From: Gnetum montanum
Taxonomy: Eukaryota; Streptophyta; Gnetopsida; Gnetales; Gnetaceae
Assembly (NCBI GenBank): GCA_015680685.1
Contig: MNCI01033523.1
Span: 1 to 64,000 of the forward strand
DNA length: 64,000 bases
Direction: 5' to 3'
Of the stretch, positions 46,110-57,029 are shown in pieces (the stretch's first letter is position 1; each line of letters opens with the position of its first letter). A model generated the notes under the pieces. That model did no database searches. It had not been told where the DNA came from and worked only from the letters and a program-made list of their open reading frames with translations. Position numbers and translations under genes: made by a program.

Positions 46110-46739
46110 CTTGTATTGTCACGGTTGTATGGTTAAGTAAGTTTGAGGTATATGATTTTTATACTTTTTATCTTTTTAATGTCTTATTCTAATGAGGGAA
46201 GGTGTAGAGAACTAAATGACTAACTTTCGCTAACTATTCACTAACTAAGTTCTAACTATTCCTAACACCAATATCCATTCCCACTTTCCACACACATCCT
46301 GAACCAGTGTAACACTACTAGGATTACTGAATGCTAATTGTTACTAGGTTACCAAGTGCTGCACACATGCTCAAAGGGGTCATACTGAGTGTACTTAACT
46401 AGGAGAGTTAAGGGTTGAGAGAGAGATTAATTAACTAGGAAAGCATTTAAATATTCAAAAATAATTAATTACTATTTATCTTAATTTGTATGCTACAAGG
46501 TTTATCATAAAGTTTGTCTTTACTACCGTACACAAATATGTGCTCAAGTACAATTTGCTCGAATAAAGATCTGTTCACTTTAGGACTCCTACTGCAGGCA
46601 CACAGGAATTATTCTAACTTTGGAATGGTAAAACTACAAGATTTTAGCTAAGGGTCTAAAAATAACTGCCTAAAACAAGGGAAGCCACCTCTTATTTATA
46701 GATAATAAGATGGGACGTGATATCACATATGTGATATCA
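45814..46739 (-). repeat. Element E 5' LTR
   Basis: Direct repeat of 39560-40356. The true LTR is about 770-800 bp once the 158-bp assembly duplication is discounted. The right end near 46739 is diverged from the TCATCA end of the left copy and is approximate. Confidence 0.8.
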
Positions 46740-48220
46740 CGGATTGACTACACCCTTAAAAATGGCTAGGATGTGTGTTTTGTCTATTGGCTCTTGTATT
46801 TTGTTTAATGAGGCACTCCAATGTTGAATGAATTTTTGCACTGGCTCTAGGTCCAAGGTTCTCTCTAACTTCAAGTTGTATTTGAAGTGCATTACAAATT
46901 GGCTTAAGAGATCCTTGAAAGAGGAGATAGAGCTTCTAGGCGATGCATAATACCATTATAATGCCTTGCTAGTTAGTGACATGGTGAAGACACATGTGAT
47001 GGCATGTGGTCATGCTTGCAATAGCAGGCACTCTAACCTAAATGTGACCAAATGCACATTGGGGTTTCCCTCACTATTTTACTTGGTAAATTAAGGTAAT
47101 GAGACCCTAGCTAGAATAGTTAGAGATGGGGCCATATGACTTATAGGGTCATCCTAGTAGAAGTCCACCACTTTGATAGTTTTTGAGGAGATGGCTTTGA
47201 GTTGCTTTACGTCTTCTATCAAGCTTTGGATCATCTAGAAATTATGATCTAAGTCTTGACAGACACCAGCTAACTATGTTGGTTGTGTTATGTTCTATTA
47301 GGCTGATTGTGTAGCCCATGGCCTAGTTGAAGGTTGGGGAACTATGTGGTGCACTTGATGCATTGGCTATGTTATGGGTATGGTAACTAGGGGAAGCAAC
47401 ATATACGTGGATTGGGCTAACACTAAGTGCATCAATGAAGCATGTCGAACATAAGGTGCTTGGGTTGTTTGGGGCTTAGAGACAACCCTCACATGGAAGT
47501 ATGGTTGGGCTAATACAGATGCTATGTGAAGGAATGGCTAAATGGTTTGGGATGGTGCCACAAAGGGTAAGTTAAAGGAAGTCATTACATCATAATGCAT
47601 GTGTTGTGTCTAATGTGTTACTATTACAGGCATCGATCTAGGCCTGGCAAAGTGTGAATGTGATGCTAGTGCTATGATTATCTCAAGGAAGATAGCTGAA
47701 TGAGATCATAGGGGAGTAAGACTAGGGACCACTCATTGGAAGATTATGTGGATGGAGTCATTATGCTTGGAACAAGCTTCAAACTCATCCTCTTCCTCTT
47801 GTAGGACTTTCTCGTAGTCCATGCCTATGTCACACTCACCTTCTTGGATGAGTTAGGCTAATAGTCAATGGTAGCACTACATGAGTAGGATGATATCAAA
47901 TGAGGAGGGGATATACTCCCATCCATCCCATTCGATTAGTTTGTAGTTTTGTTTTACCTCCATGTTAGAATGATCTATGATTAGCCCCATTTGAATCTTT
48001 GCGCATATGAAGTTGTACTACTCATTACTTAGTGTGGAGTATTTTGGGTCTTGGTTGCATAACCTAAGGGATTACCTTTGTCCTACCATTATGAGACTCC
48101 CAAGGTCATCAATCCTAGTCTTCTACTAGATGGGCAAGATGTCAAGTGCATTTGAGACTAACATAGAATGTTGATCTAGGTTCATGGCCATAGATTGAGT
48201 TGCAAAAGGGGAATGTAGAG
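46740..48220 (-). pseudogene. Element B gag, N-terminal and core part
   Basis: Near 48030-47900 the reverse strand reads YNFICAKIQMG, then WEYIPSSFD, the N-terminal block shared with A and C. At about 47170-46760 it carries the capsid core homologous to C (counterparts of GDPNVHL, GKALDLY and LHQF). A likely start ATG is near 48186. The rest of gag lies at 39559-38960 beyond element E. Confidence 0.82.
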
Positions 48221-48279
48221 GTTGTTAATTGCAAAGTACTATGGACTATACTGAAACTAACTATCCCACCCAACACCAC

Positions 48280-48560
48280 TAACTAAGCTAACTACACTCT
48301 TCATGGGAGAGCCAACTATGCTCTCTATGTTGAAGAGCTAACTATGTCAACTATGCTCTCTATGCTAGAGAGCTGACTACACTCTCCACAATAAAGAGTA
48401 GACTATGCTCTTCATGTTAAAGACCAAACTTTGCTAACTATGCTCTCTACATTAGATAACATACTTTGCTAACTATGCTCAATATGTCAAAGAGTAGACT
48501 TTGCTAACTATGCTCTATACATTGGAGAGTGGACTTTGCTAACTACACTAGAGAAAATTA
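48280..48560 (-). repeat. Element B leader array (CTATGCTCT/TAACTATGCTC words)
   Basis: About 12 units of (A)CTA(T/C)(G/A)CTC(T/A) spaced 20-40 bp in + notation, with GAGAG(C/T) spacers. It lies between the primer-binding site and gag, and repeats the word that fills the LTR of the same element. Confidence 0.85.
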
Positions 48561-48739
48561 TGCTCTAACTAAAGAGAATGGAAACTTAGCAATATTGGAA
48601 AATAGTGTGAATTAGATTACTATGTGGGATCCTAGGAGGATCAACTATGAGGTCCAATCTACATCGATAGGTTGATAGACAACTTTGATTTAAAGAGCAT
48701 GTGAGACAACTAAAAATGGAGTCTGAAAAAGTGGTTCGA

Positions 48740-48761
48740 CCCTCCATCTAGTGGCAAAAAC
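48740..48761 (-). promoter_or_regulatory. Primer-binding site of element B
   Basis: Immediately inside the 5' LTR the reverse strand reads GTTTTTGCCACTAGATGG, continuing AGGG. It aligns with GTAAATTAGCGCTAGAAG of element C at the same spacing. Confidence 0.6.
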
Positions 48762-49495
48762 TATAGCGACTGAAAACATTAGTGGTTGGAACATCAAGGT
48801 CCATGGGCACATAGCCTAACCTTGAATCCATGCAAGGGCCTACTAAAGGTGAAGATGGGATGCCTTAGACGGCCTAGCTAATTGAGTAGGGGCTTACCAA
48901 ATGCAACAAGGGTGTAGCATGGCTACCTATAGTGTTGATGCAAAATAGTATTAAGTGTGAAGGTGGTGTTTATGGCATTAATGATGTTTATAATGTCAAT
49001 GGTACCGACGGTGTTGAGTGTAGTCAGAGGTTTCCAAAGGAAGTGAGTGTAGTTAAAAATTTCAATGAAGTGGGCAATGTCAACATGGGTAGGCCACTAC
49101 CTTAGTGTAGTTTTAGCTATAGCTACAAAAAATGCAAGTGTGAAAAATTGAAAGAAAGAAAGGGAGAGGAACACCACCCCAAATGGGGTTGAGCACATTT
49201 AACACCAAAAGGGGTTAGAAAGTACATGGTGGACAACAAGAATAATGGATAGTGTAGTCATAGTCTTTGAGGTGTCTAGCCATGAATAATGGCACTTTTC
49301 CAAGGTGTCTATATCTACTAGGTTAGCTACTATGATGTTTCATTGGTTGCAGTGTTCTGTTGGGCTATGAGGATCTATGGTGGTATGCAACTTCACCTTT
49401 TATTAGTTTGCCAAAATGTCTTTGGTTTTTTCCCAAGTGCTCCTTAGATTTTCCAACCCTTCAATTTTCCAACTCTGAAAACTTTGAGGGTGTAG

Positions 49496-49503
49496 TATTT
49501 ATA
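49496..49503 (-). promoter_or_regulatory. TATAAATA box, element B 5' LTR
   Basis: Same position and context as in the 3' LTR (19967-19974). It would drive leftward transcription into the leader array and gag. Confidence 0.7.
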
Positions 49504-49559
49504 GGTTTAGGGTTAGTGAAAAATGTGGGATGGCTACCATGTATCAGAGGTGATAGTTG

Positions 49560-51060
49560 GGACTACACTCTCTCCCAACTACACTCTTCACTAAGTTGGT
49601 GGTGTTGTGATTTCCTATGCTTTACTAGAGTCTGTGAGACTATGAGACTATGACTAGACTACTGACTGCATGTGTGTGCTAAGAAAATAGCAAGGTACAT
49701 ACAAAATGAAAGCCAAAGGCTACACTTTGTGGGACTACACTCTCCATGCTCTTTCATGTGGTCGAGTATAGTTACAAATTTGGGGCAAAAGGGAATACAA
49801 GAAAGAAGCATTTTGTCATCTATGCTTATTGAAGGTGGGTTGACTACATTCTAGAGCTAAGTTAAGTGTTGTTACTATGTTGTGGTGGCCATTGGAGACT
49901 ATTTGAGCAGACTACGCTCTCCACGAAAGGTTGACTACGCTGTTCACTAGAGATTGACTATTCTCCTAATTGGGGTTGAGCATAGTCTTGACACTTAGAA
50001 AAATTTCTGAAAAATGGCCTCCCTGCTAACTATGCTCTTCACAAGAGGCTAACTACACTCCCAACTAGGGTCAAGAATAGTCTTAACACTTAAAAAAATT
50101 AGCCTTCTACTAACTATGCTCTCTACAAAAGTCTAGCTATGCTTCTAGCTAGGGTCAAGCATAGTCTCAACACTTAGAAAAAATTAACCTTCTACTAACT
50201 ATGCTCCCATTTTGGGAAGAGCACAATCTTAGCACTTAGGAAAATTTTGGAAAACTAGCCTTTGTGCTAACTACGCTCTCTAAGAGAGGTTGACTATGAT
50301 CTCATTTTGGGGAGAGTGTACTCTCAACACTTTGCCAAAATTTACAATTAGGATGCCATATTCTAGATTTTGTTGTAACTATGATCTCCACAAGAGGTTG
50401 ACTATGCTCTCCACAAGAGGCTGACTACACTCTCCACTGGGGTTGGGTGTAGTGTTAACACTTAGAAAAAATTTGCAAAATTGGCCTTCTATGGACTATG
50501 CTCTCCATGGCTACACTATGTACATTTTGTAATGGTGTGCTTGGGGGAGAGTGTGGTCTCCAAACTTAGGAAAAATTTCAAGATTTTTCCCTCCAACCGA
50601 CTACACTCAATACATTTTGGAATGGTATTGAGCATAGTTCACACACTTTTCCACTATGCTTGTTGAAGGTGTGTGGACTATGTTCTAGGGATGAGCTAAA
50701 CATTGTTACTATGCTATGGAGGTTGCTAGAGGATGTTCTGGATAACTACGCTATCTATAAGAGGCTAACTATTCTCCTAGCTAGGGGTGAGAATAGTCTC
50801 AGCACTTAGAAATATCTATAAAAATTGACCCTCCTATTGCCTATGATCTTTATGAGAGGTTGAATATGCTTCCATTTAGGGATGAGCATAGCCTCAACAC
50901 CTAGAAAATATTTTCCTTGACTAAACTCCCATATGGGAAAGAGCGTAGTCACAACAGTTAGAAAACTTTGCAAAAATTGGCCTTCATGCTAACTACACCC
51001 TTCATTTGAGGTTGACTATACTTTGGATTTGGGAAGAGCATAGTCTCAACACTTAGATAA
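49560..51060 (-). repeat. Iterated CTATGCTC/ACTACACTC array in the element B 5' LTR
   Basis: Same modules as 20030-21600, in the same order over long stretches but with unit-level insertions and deletions. Upstream of the TATA box. Confidence 0.85.
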
Positions 51061-51104
51061 ATTTTACATCTAGAATGTCATAGTCTAGATTTTGTGGTAT
51101 TTCA

Positions 51105-51109
51105 CAAAG
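51105..51109 (+). repeat. Target-site duplication CAAAG, right copy, element B
   Basis: Perfect match to 19205-19209, directly after the terminal TTCA of B. Confidence 0.92.
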
Positions 51110-52640
51110 GATGATATATAGAGGGGAATTGGTCTTAGATGCTTCCAACCTAGTTCAGCCACAAAACTAGTCAATGAAGATTGACAAAGACCTGTTGAAT
51201 GCTAATGATAGCTCCTATGTAATTTTAGCATTGAACATTAATGACAATCAAAGACTTGCAAGAGAACCATTTGTGATTCAAGTATCCATCTACAATGAAA
51301 AGGCTTCTTCAACTTCCAATAGCTCATGATTCCCCTTCATTGGTACAGTACCATCACAAATGCCTTTAAGGAAACCTTTTGTCATCAAATTCTTACAACC
51401 CAATACAATCCAAATAGTTTTAGCCTAACCAACTACAAAAGGACCCCCTATGGTAGCCAATGATACTACTTGTTCCTTACAACCAATGGCCAACAACCAA
51501 AAAACTATAGGCAACCAAAGGAAGAAGCATAAGAAAAATCTTGACAACAAGGGAGTGGATCCATCCAAGCTCACTTCCATTTTGGATATACCTATGACCT
51601 CCTCTTTCGTACCTCCTTCAACTAGCAAGCCACAAGAGAACATCAAAGCCCATTACAAAGACAACAAAGAAGAGCCACAATAGCCAAAGCCTAAACTTGG
51701 AGTCTACATTTTGGGATGCATGGATAAAGTAAAGCACAACCAGGGTAATGAGCCTATGAAAAATGACAAAAGTTCCTCAATGCAATGGACCAAGTAAGCT
51801 TGTATGATTTGATCATGACTTCTACCACACATTGTGAGGTGCTAGTCAGAATGTTGACCTTCATACCCATTAGTGAGGATATTCTTGCTAACGAGGAAGC
51901 CATTCATGTAGTAATGATTCCTTCCTCACTAGGGGAGGAGAAGTCAACACCCTTAACATTTTGCAATATCAATATTAAGGTTAATCCCTAGAATGATGAA
52001 GTGACTACAACCCATTTATTCATAACCATACACATAGAACAATTTAAAATACATCAAATGCATATTGATGATGGAGCTACAACAAATGTCATCCCATGCA
52101 CCATCATTGAAAACTTGGGCTTAACTAAGCAAGTACAAGCTACAACCAACATAGCTCTTAAGTCCTTCAATGGATCAAGAGTTACCATCAAGGGATCTCT
52201 CTACTTAGATTTTGTAGTTGGAGAATAATTCCATATAATTGAAAACTTCTTGATAATGGAAGAGACAATAGGATTCAACTTGATTCTCAAAAGACCTTGG
52301 TTGGCTCAGTTACAAGCTATGTCCTTGCCCATCCATTAAAAAATTCATGTTTCTTACAAGAGAGGTGAAGTCATCATTCATGATGATAACATGACTCCCA
52401 TAGTTATCAACAACATAGACATAGAATGGATGTTTGAAATGGATCTTCAAGAAGAAGCTCCTAGTCATGAAGAGCAAAAATCCAGGATAGCTAATGATGA
52501 TAATGATAGGCAATGAGATACATTATAGGATGAGCTCCCCTTTAATATTGTAAGAGAAGGGGATGGTAAATACAAGCTTGTGAAAAGTAGGCATTACTTA
52601 TTCCCTAATCTTACAAATATTAGGAAGAATTTTCACAAGT
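51105..52640 (+). pseudogene. Element A linker and aspartic protease
   Basis: The + strand frame continues the gag of A: after DDLQ (before the insertion) it reads RMIYRGELVLDASNLVQ, homologous to QRMINRDELVL in B. The linker has EPFVIQV and KPFVIKF repeats. At 51785-51990 the stretch LYDLIMTSTTH then SEDILANEEAIH matches the pre-protease block of C. The protease frame 52001-52228 contains MHIDDGATTNVIP (active site D-D-G), NLGL and FNGSRVTIKGS. It continues past a stop with ILKRPWLAQLQAM and IHDDN to about 52500, then PFNIVREGDGKYK. No reverse transcriptase follows. Confidence 0.87.
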
Positions 52641-52861
52641 GAAGTTTTAAGTTTAGCTTCCCATGCCTCTATGACTAGATGCAACTATAGCCATATAGCC
52701 TTACTTTTCATTTATAGATATTATGTATGCAATTGTTGTTTTATGGTTTATGCATATAGCTTATGGCATGTAGCCTATGTTTGTTTGCATTTTTATCTAC
52801 AAACTTTCTATATTTTTACTTATGTTTTAAAAATTAAAAAAGTGTTTCTTTCATACCTCAT

Positions 52862-53230
52862 CCACTAAGATCTTACTAATACATTAAACTGGCACTATAT
52901 CTGCTAATACGTTAAACTAGCACTACAATTTGCTAAGAGGTTAAACTAGCACTATCATCCACTCAGATGTTAGACTAGCACCACCATCTGCTAAGATGTT
53001 AAATTGGCACTATTTTCCACTAAGATATTAAATTGGCACCTCATCTACTAAGATGTTAAATTTACACTATCATTTGCTAAGACATTAAACTAGCATCTTG
53101 TCTACTAAGATGTTAAACTGGCACTTTGTCCGCTAACAAGTTAAATTGGCACTATGGTTTGCTAAGACCTTAAACTGATATTATGGGCCATCATGGCTTT
53201 AAACTGGCAATGTAGCCACATAACCTGTGC
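52862..53230 (+). repeat. Element A 3' array, ~30-bp GATGTTAAACTGGCAC units
   Basis: About 11 units of (G)CTAAGA(T/C)(G/A)TTAAACTGGCACTAT(C)ATC. It sits downstream of protease, as in B and C, and is in the sense orientation. Confidence 0.88.
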
Positions 53231-55188
53231 TCACGATGATCTAAAACTAGCAAACATCTTGCTTATTATGACACCTCTTTTTGTCAATCGGCCATTAATG
53301 TTATAATCAAAAACATAATCATTTTCAATGTCTACAACATTTACTATGTTTGCTACTACTATAAATGCATATATCCAAAAATAAAACAAAAGTCTAAATC
53401 TAAAGATAAAATTTCCATAACATACATAGCCATGGCCACACTATGTGGCAAAAATGTCAAAGAATAACAACCATCTATAACATAGCCTTGCCTAATCATA
53501 GCTGTTAACATGAAAAAAAAAGCCAACAAGCTAAACTAAAGGAGGCTATTAAGTGGCCTCTAGAGGAGAAACTGGTGGATCATTCCCTTCATTACTACTA
53601 GGGCTAGCAATGTTTCCTAAGGCTTGGAATGTAACAACATATAGCCAGTTAGTAACCCATAGCCAAAACTATGACTTGAAAGAAAACCATTATGATAAAT
53701 TAAAATCTCTAAACAAACTTAGAAAAAGCATCCCAATCAGAGATGAAATTAGCCTCCATAAAAAGCTCTAAGGTTTTTATCTAAATTAGTCTATGTAATT
53801 CCACAAGAAAACATTATTACAACCTTACATAACCTTGCATCATGACCAATTAAAAATTCTTAACAAATTTAGAAAAAAATTCTTAAGTTAGAGGTGAAAT
53901 TAGCCTCTATGAAAGGCTCTTAAATGTTTATCTAAATTAGCTTGAGAAATTTCATAAAAGCATTATTACCATATTTTATGGCCTTTATAGCCAAAATTTC
54001 ATAGCCCAAAACCATGTCTTGGTCTAACTTATGCATAAATTTAGGAAAAAAAAAGCATCTAGATTATGCATAGATTTGGAAAAAAGTGAGCATAAGTTTA
54101 GAAAAAACATCTAAATTATGCAAAGTATGCATAAATTTGGAAAAATCATCTAAACTATGCACAAATTTAGAAAAATCATAATAAACTTAGTAAAAGCTTC
54201 TTTAAAATAGAAAAAAAGCTTTTACTCTTATTTAAAAAGCAAAATTAAGTTCTAAATGTTCACAAAAGAAAAACATAATTTCCACATATCAATCACTTCT
54301 ATTTCCAAATGGTTAATGTACTACAATTGTGAGTTTTGCCTTGATTCACACAACTAGAGCAAAAAATTCATAAAAATTCATTTGAGGTCCAAATAGAGTG
54401 ATTCCATGAATGTTTGAAATCTTAAATTGATTCCTATGCACCCATGCTTAGGAAAAATTCAAAATCATTGCCCTTTATGCAAGAAAAATTCATCAATTTG
54501 GGAAATCATCCAAAAATGGCACAAACATCCTTATTACACATGCTTAGTAAAAATTCATAAAAACTTCTTATAAATCCAATTGGAGTGATTCTACCTTTTT
54601 TGGAAAGCTGAAGCCAATACCTACATAGAAATTACTAGAAATAGCCAAAAAAATAGACATTTCCTTAGAAAAAATTCACAAAATCACATAAAATTGCAAA
54701 AGCAACACAAAACAACCTAACTGCACAATGTTAGGCAAATAGCCATAACTTCTTTGTTTTAAGGTCAAATTAGATGAGATAATAGCCATTAGAAAGCTTT
54801 AAAAAAGGGCTACATAATCATGACCTTTAAGTTTATAAATGTGCAGCCGTTGTAACAAGAAATATATACAAAATTACTTACTTTTTTATATCAAAACTTC
54901 AAAAATTTTATAACCTAGATTTCATATAGCCATGGAAATACCCAAAATAGCTAGAATCATTGAAACCCATTAAAATTCACACAAAAATAATAGCATATAA
55001 TTTTGTTAAAATTTAATTTTAAGAAATCCTAAGGCATAGATATGAGGAAAATGAATACACCCCAAGATTTTGAGAAAAAAGCATGAAACAACTAGCCATA
55101 TTTTCAAAATCAAGTCTACAAAAGCTAAAAAAACAAAACAACTATGGATCCATGTGGAAATAGCCAAAATAGGAGGTGGGATTTTGTT
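53231..55188 (+). other. Element A 3' non-coding region and unresolved sequence
   Basis: AT-rich with no coding domain. Internal repetition includes GAAATTAGCCTC(C/T)AT..A(A/G)GCTCT at about 53740 and 53905, and many ATGCATAAATTTGGAAAAA words at 54030-54180. ATAGCCAAA words recall 15260-15440. A purine-rich run at about 55172-55187 followed by TGTTAG could be a polypurine tract and LTR start, but no 5' partner was found. Confidence 0.4.
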
Positions 55189-57000
55189 AGAATTTGGAGA
55201 ACTATCCCTACCGAGTGGGTGAGTAATAGTAATGGAACATGGTAGTGAATCTCTTGTAGCATGTAGAGTGTGCTAATATGCTCTACGAGTAAATTGAATA
55301 ATTAACTAGGGATATAGTGATGTTACAATTTCTTCCCCTCTCTTTTCATCATGCATTCTCCATTCATTTCATTTCATTTCTTGTCCATTATTTTGTAGGT
55401 TAGGAAGTTGATAGGCAAAGTGGAAGATAGAATTGACCATCCAAGGAGGTGGACTCATGTTGGATGGTAAGTTCTCACTAGTTTTTCGAAACCCATAGGT
55501 ATCCCTTCAATAGGTTTCATAAGGGAGATAAAGGTAGGACCCCTTTATGAGAAGGATCTAGTTGTGAATTCTTGATGATTTGGCATTGTGAAGAAGTGAG
55601 CTTAAGATTAAATACCAGGGTGGCAGTGGTTGCATGACATAAGATAGTTGGTTGATCTTTTATGTGTACAGCTACAACTCAATGAGAAGAATGATTTGAA
55701 TAGAGCTTTCCTCCTCTACTTTTATTTTTTTCCTATATATTTTATTATCTTGATTTGCTTTGGTATTGGTATTGCAAGATTGTAGACTATTTTTTATTAT
55801 TATCTTTGATGTTTACATTTCTAGTTATTGTGTTGATGTTCTCCAATGCATGTCCTTAGCGAATGTTATCCAAGACAAATGTCTTGTAACTCAGTTATGT
55901 GGAAGAGACACCATTAGGTATGTGTTTTCAAGTTTTATTTTATTGTCAAATCTATGCATGTGTTTGGTGTTAAACTATGAAGTTACTCTTCATGCTATCC
56001 TTGGGGATTATGCTTATCATTATTTTCATGCATGATGTTTTGAATGGTGGTTTAATGCTTAAGGATTCATATGACTTTTAGCATTTTTGTAGTGTAGTAT
56101 GCCTTTGAAGGTGTACCTTGAGCCCATAAAGACAAGATCATTTAGTACCACTTAGAGAATAGTCACTCAATTTAGAACCTAAGAGCCTTTCATGAAAGGA
56201 AGATTTGGAGGTGAAGTAGTTGAATTTTAGGATCCTAAGTAAAAATTATGCATAATAATTGGTAGTGAATACAAATAAAAAAGAATACATTAAAGGTGAT
56301 CCATCATACTAGAGGTACTTTCAATTCTATAGGCACACTAGGGGTCTTTTCTTTCTAGCCATTATTCCTTGGTCTTTCTCTCTTCCCAAGTGGTAGTCTT
56401 GTAATGAGTTTTGCATCAAAGTATTTATATCATTACATTTCTCTACATTGATCTTGTAATGTATCTAGTCATAGTCATTGTGTCTTGAATATTAATGTTA
56501 TGAAAATATCTTTATCTAGTCATGGGAAAATGATGAAGAATCCAATGGTAATTTATATATTGATTGTAAGTCCTTGATCTAGGGAAGTATTTTGTGTTCC
56601 CTATTCTAGCTTGTTAGTTGAGGTTATTAGTCTTTTCCAATGCATTCTTACCTTTCATGTTATACTTTGAGGCTTCATGCCTAATTATAAATCCTTTAGA
56701 ATGTTTCTAGCTTGATTTGGATGTTCTAGCATCATACTAGCATGTTCCTTTGGGTTATGGCTTGTTCTAGTAGGAAAGTGGTTGATTGTAATAGAAGTGA
56801 GGGTGGGGGGAGGTGGTTTGGTTTGGGGTGTGGGGAGCATGGAAAAGGAAATAGGTATGATGACTATCTTGTGTCAGTGCACCCCATATGTCAATGTAGG
56901 AGTGTTAATGCACATTCTTATTGGTCCTATCTCTTACCTACTGTGTGATTTCTAGTGGCTAGTATCATGTTGATGAGCTTTTGTTGGCATCTAGACATTG
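55189..57000. other. Intergenic or LTR-like sequence without recognised genes
   Basis: Composition is less AT-extreme than the neighbours, and a 91-codon open frame exists at 55760-56035, but no domain is recognisable. A G-rich stretch (about 56805-56842) includes runs of 3, 6, 4 and 4 Gs. It could be an upstream promoter region of the signal at 57030. Confidence 0.4.
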
Positions 57001-57029
57001 ACAAATCCTCTTCATTCTCATGAAAAAAC

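Larger units (their letters stand above)
39560..46739 (-). mobile_element. Element E: gag-protease LTR retrotransposon nested in element B gag
   Basis: Direct LTRs of about 0.8 kb (39560-40356 and from 45814 to about 46739) start TGATGAGTGGT. Inside the right LTR the reverse strand has a primer-binding site, then gag, a coiled-coil-like segment and an aspartic protease with intact D-S-G. The 2.3 kb between protease and the 3' LTR has no reverse transcriptase or integrase that I can recognise. It interrupts the gag of B: homology to C gag stops at 39559 and resumes just after about 46740. The right end and target duplication are not resolved (GTACT versus GGATT or CGGAT). It differs from A, B and C in LTR, primer site, gag and protease. 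Confidence 0.85.
19210..51104 (-). mobile_element. Element B: gag-protease LTR retrotransposon nested in A
   Basis: It lies on the reverse strand with 5' LTR 48762-51104 and 3' LTR 19210-21605 plus 32338-32421. The internal parts are primer-binding site, leader array, gag (48220-46740, then 39559-38960), linker, protease (38009-37829, then 35572-35200), two tandem arrays and non-coding sequence. Three later insertions lie inside: C, solo LTR D and element E. Removing them leaves about 11.7 kb. Gag and protease only; no reverse transcriptase, RNase H or integrase is visible in any remaining segment. The target duplication is a perfect CAAAG. Confidence 0.92.
48762..51104 (-). repeat. Element B 5' LTR (2343 bp)
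   Basis: Direct repeat of the interrupted LTR at 19210-21605 plus 32338-32421. The left terminal TG has decayed to TA; the right terminal TTCA is intact and followed by CAAAG. Confidence 0.92.
17200..53290 (+). mobile_element. Element A: gag-protease LTR element, outermost host of the nest
   Basis: Its parts are gag at 17200-19209, linker and protease at 51105-52640, and a 3' tandem array at 52862-53230. Everything between 19210 and 51109 belongs to element B and its insertions plus one target-site copy. The coding order and sequence are homologous to B and C. No reverse transcriptase or integrase follows protease. LTRs were not located with confidence, so the given limits cover only the recognised internal parts. 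Confidence 0.75.

Noticed and set aside
19210-51104. A satellite or centromeric array interpretation of the CTATGCTC and GCGTGACC repeats
   Set aside because: The repeats are confined to LTRs and leaders with defined TG/CA ends and target duplications and do not form a continuous array.
55760-56035. 91-codon + strand open frame as a host gene
   Set aside because: No recognisable domain, biased hydrophobic composition, and no neighbouring exons or promoter signal tied to it.
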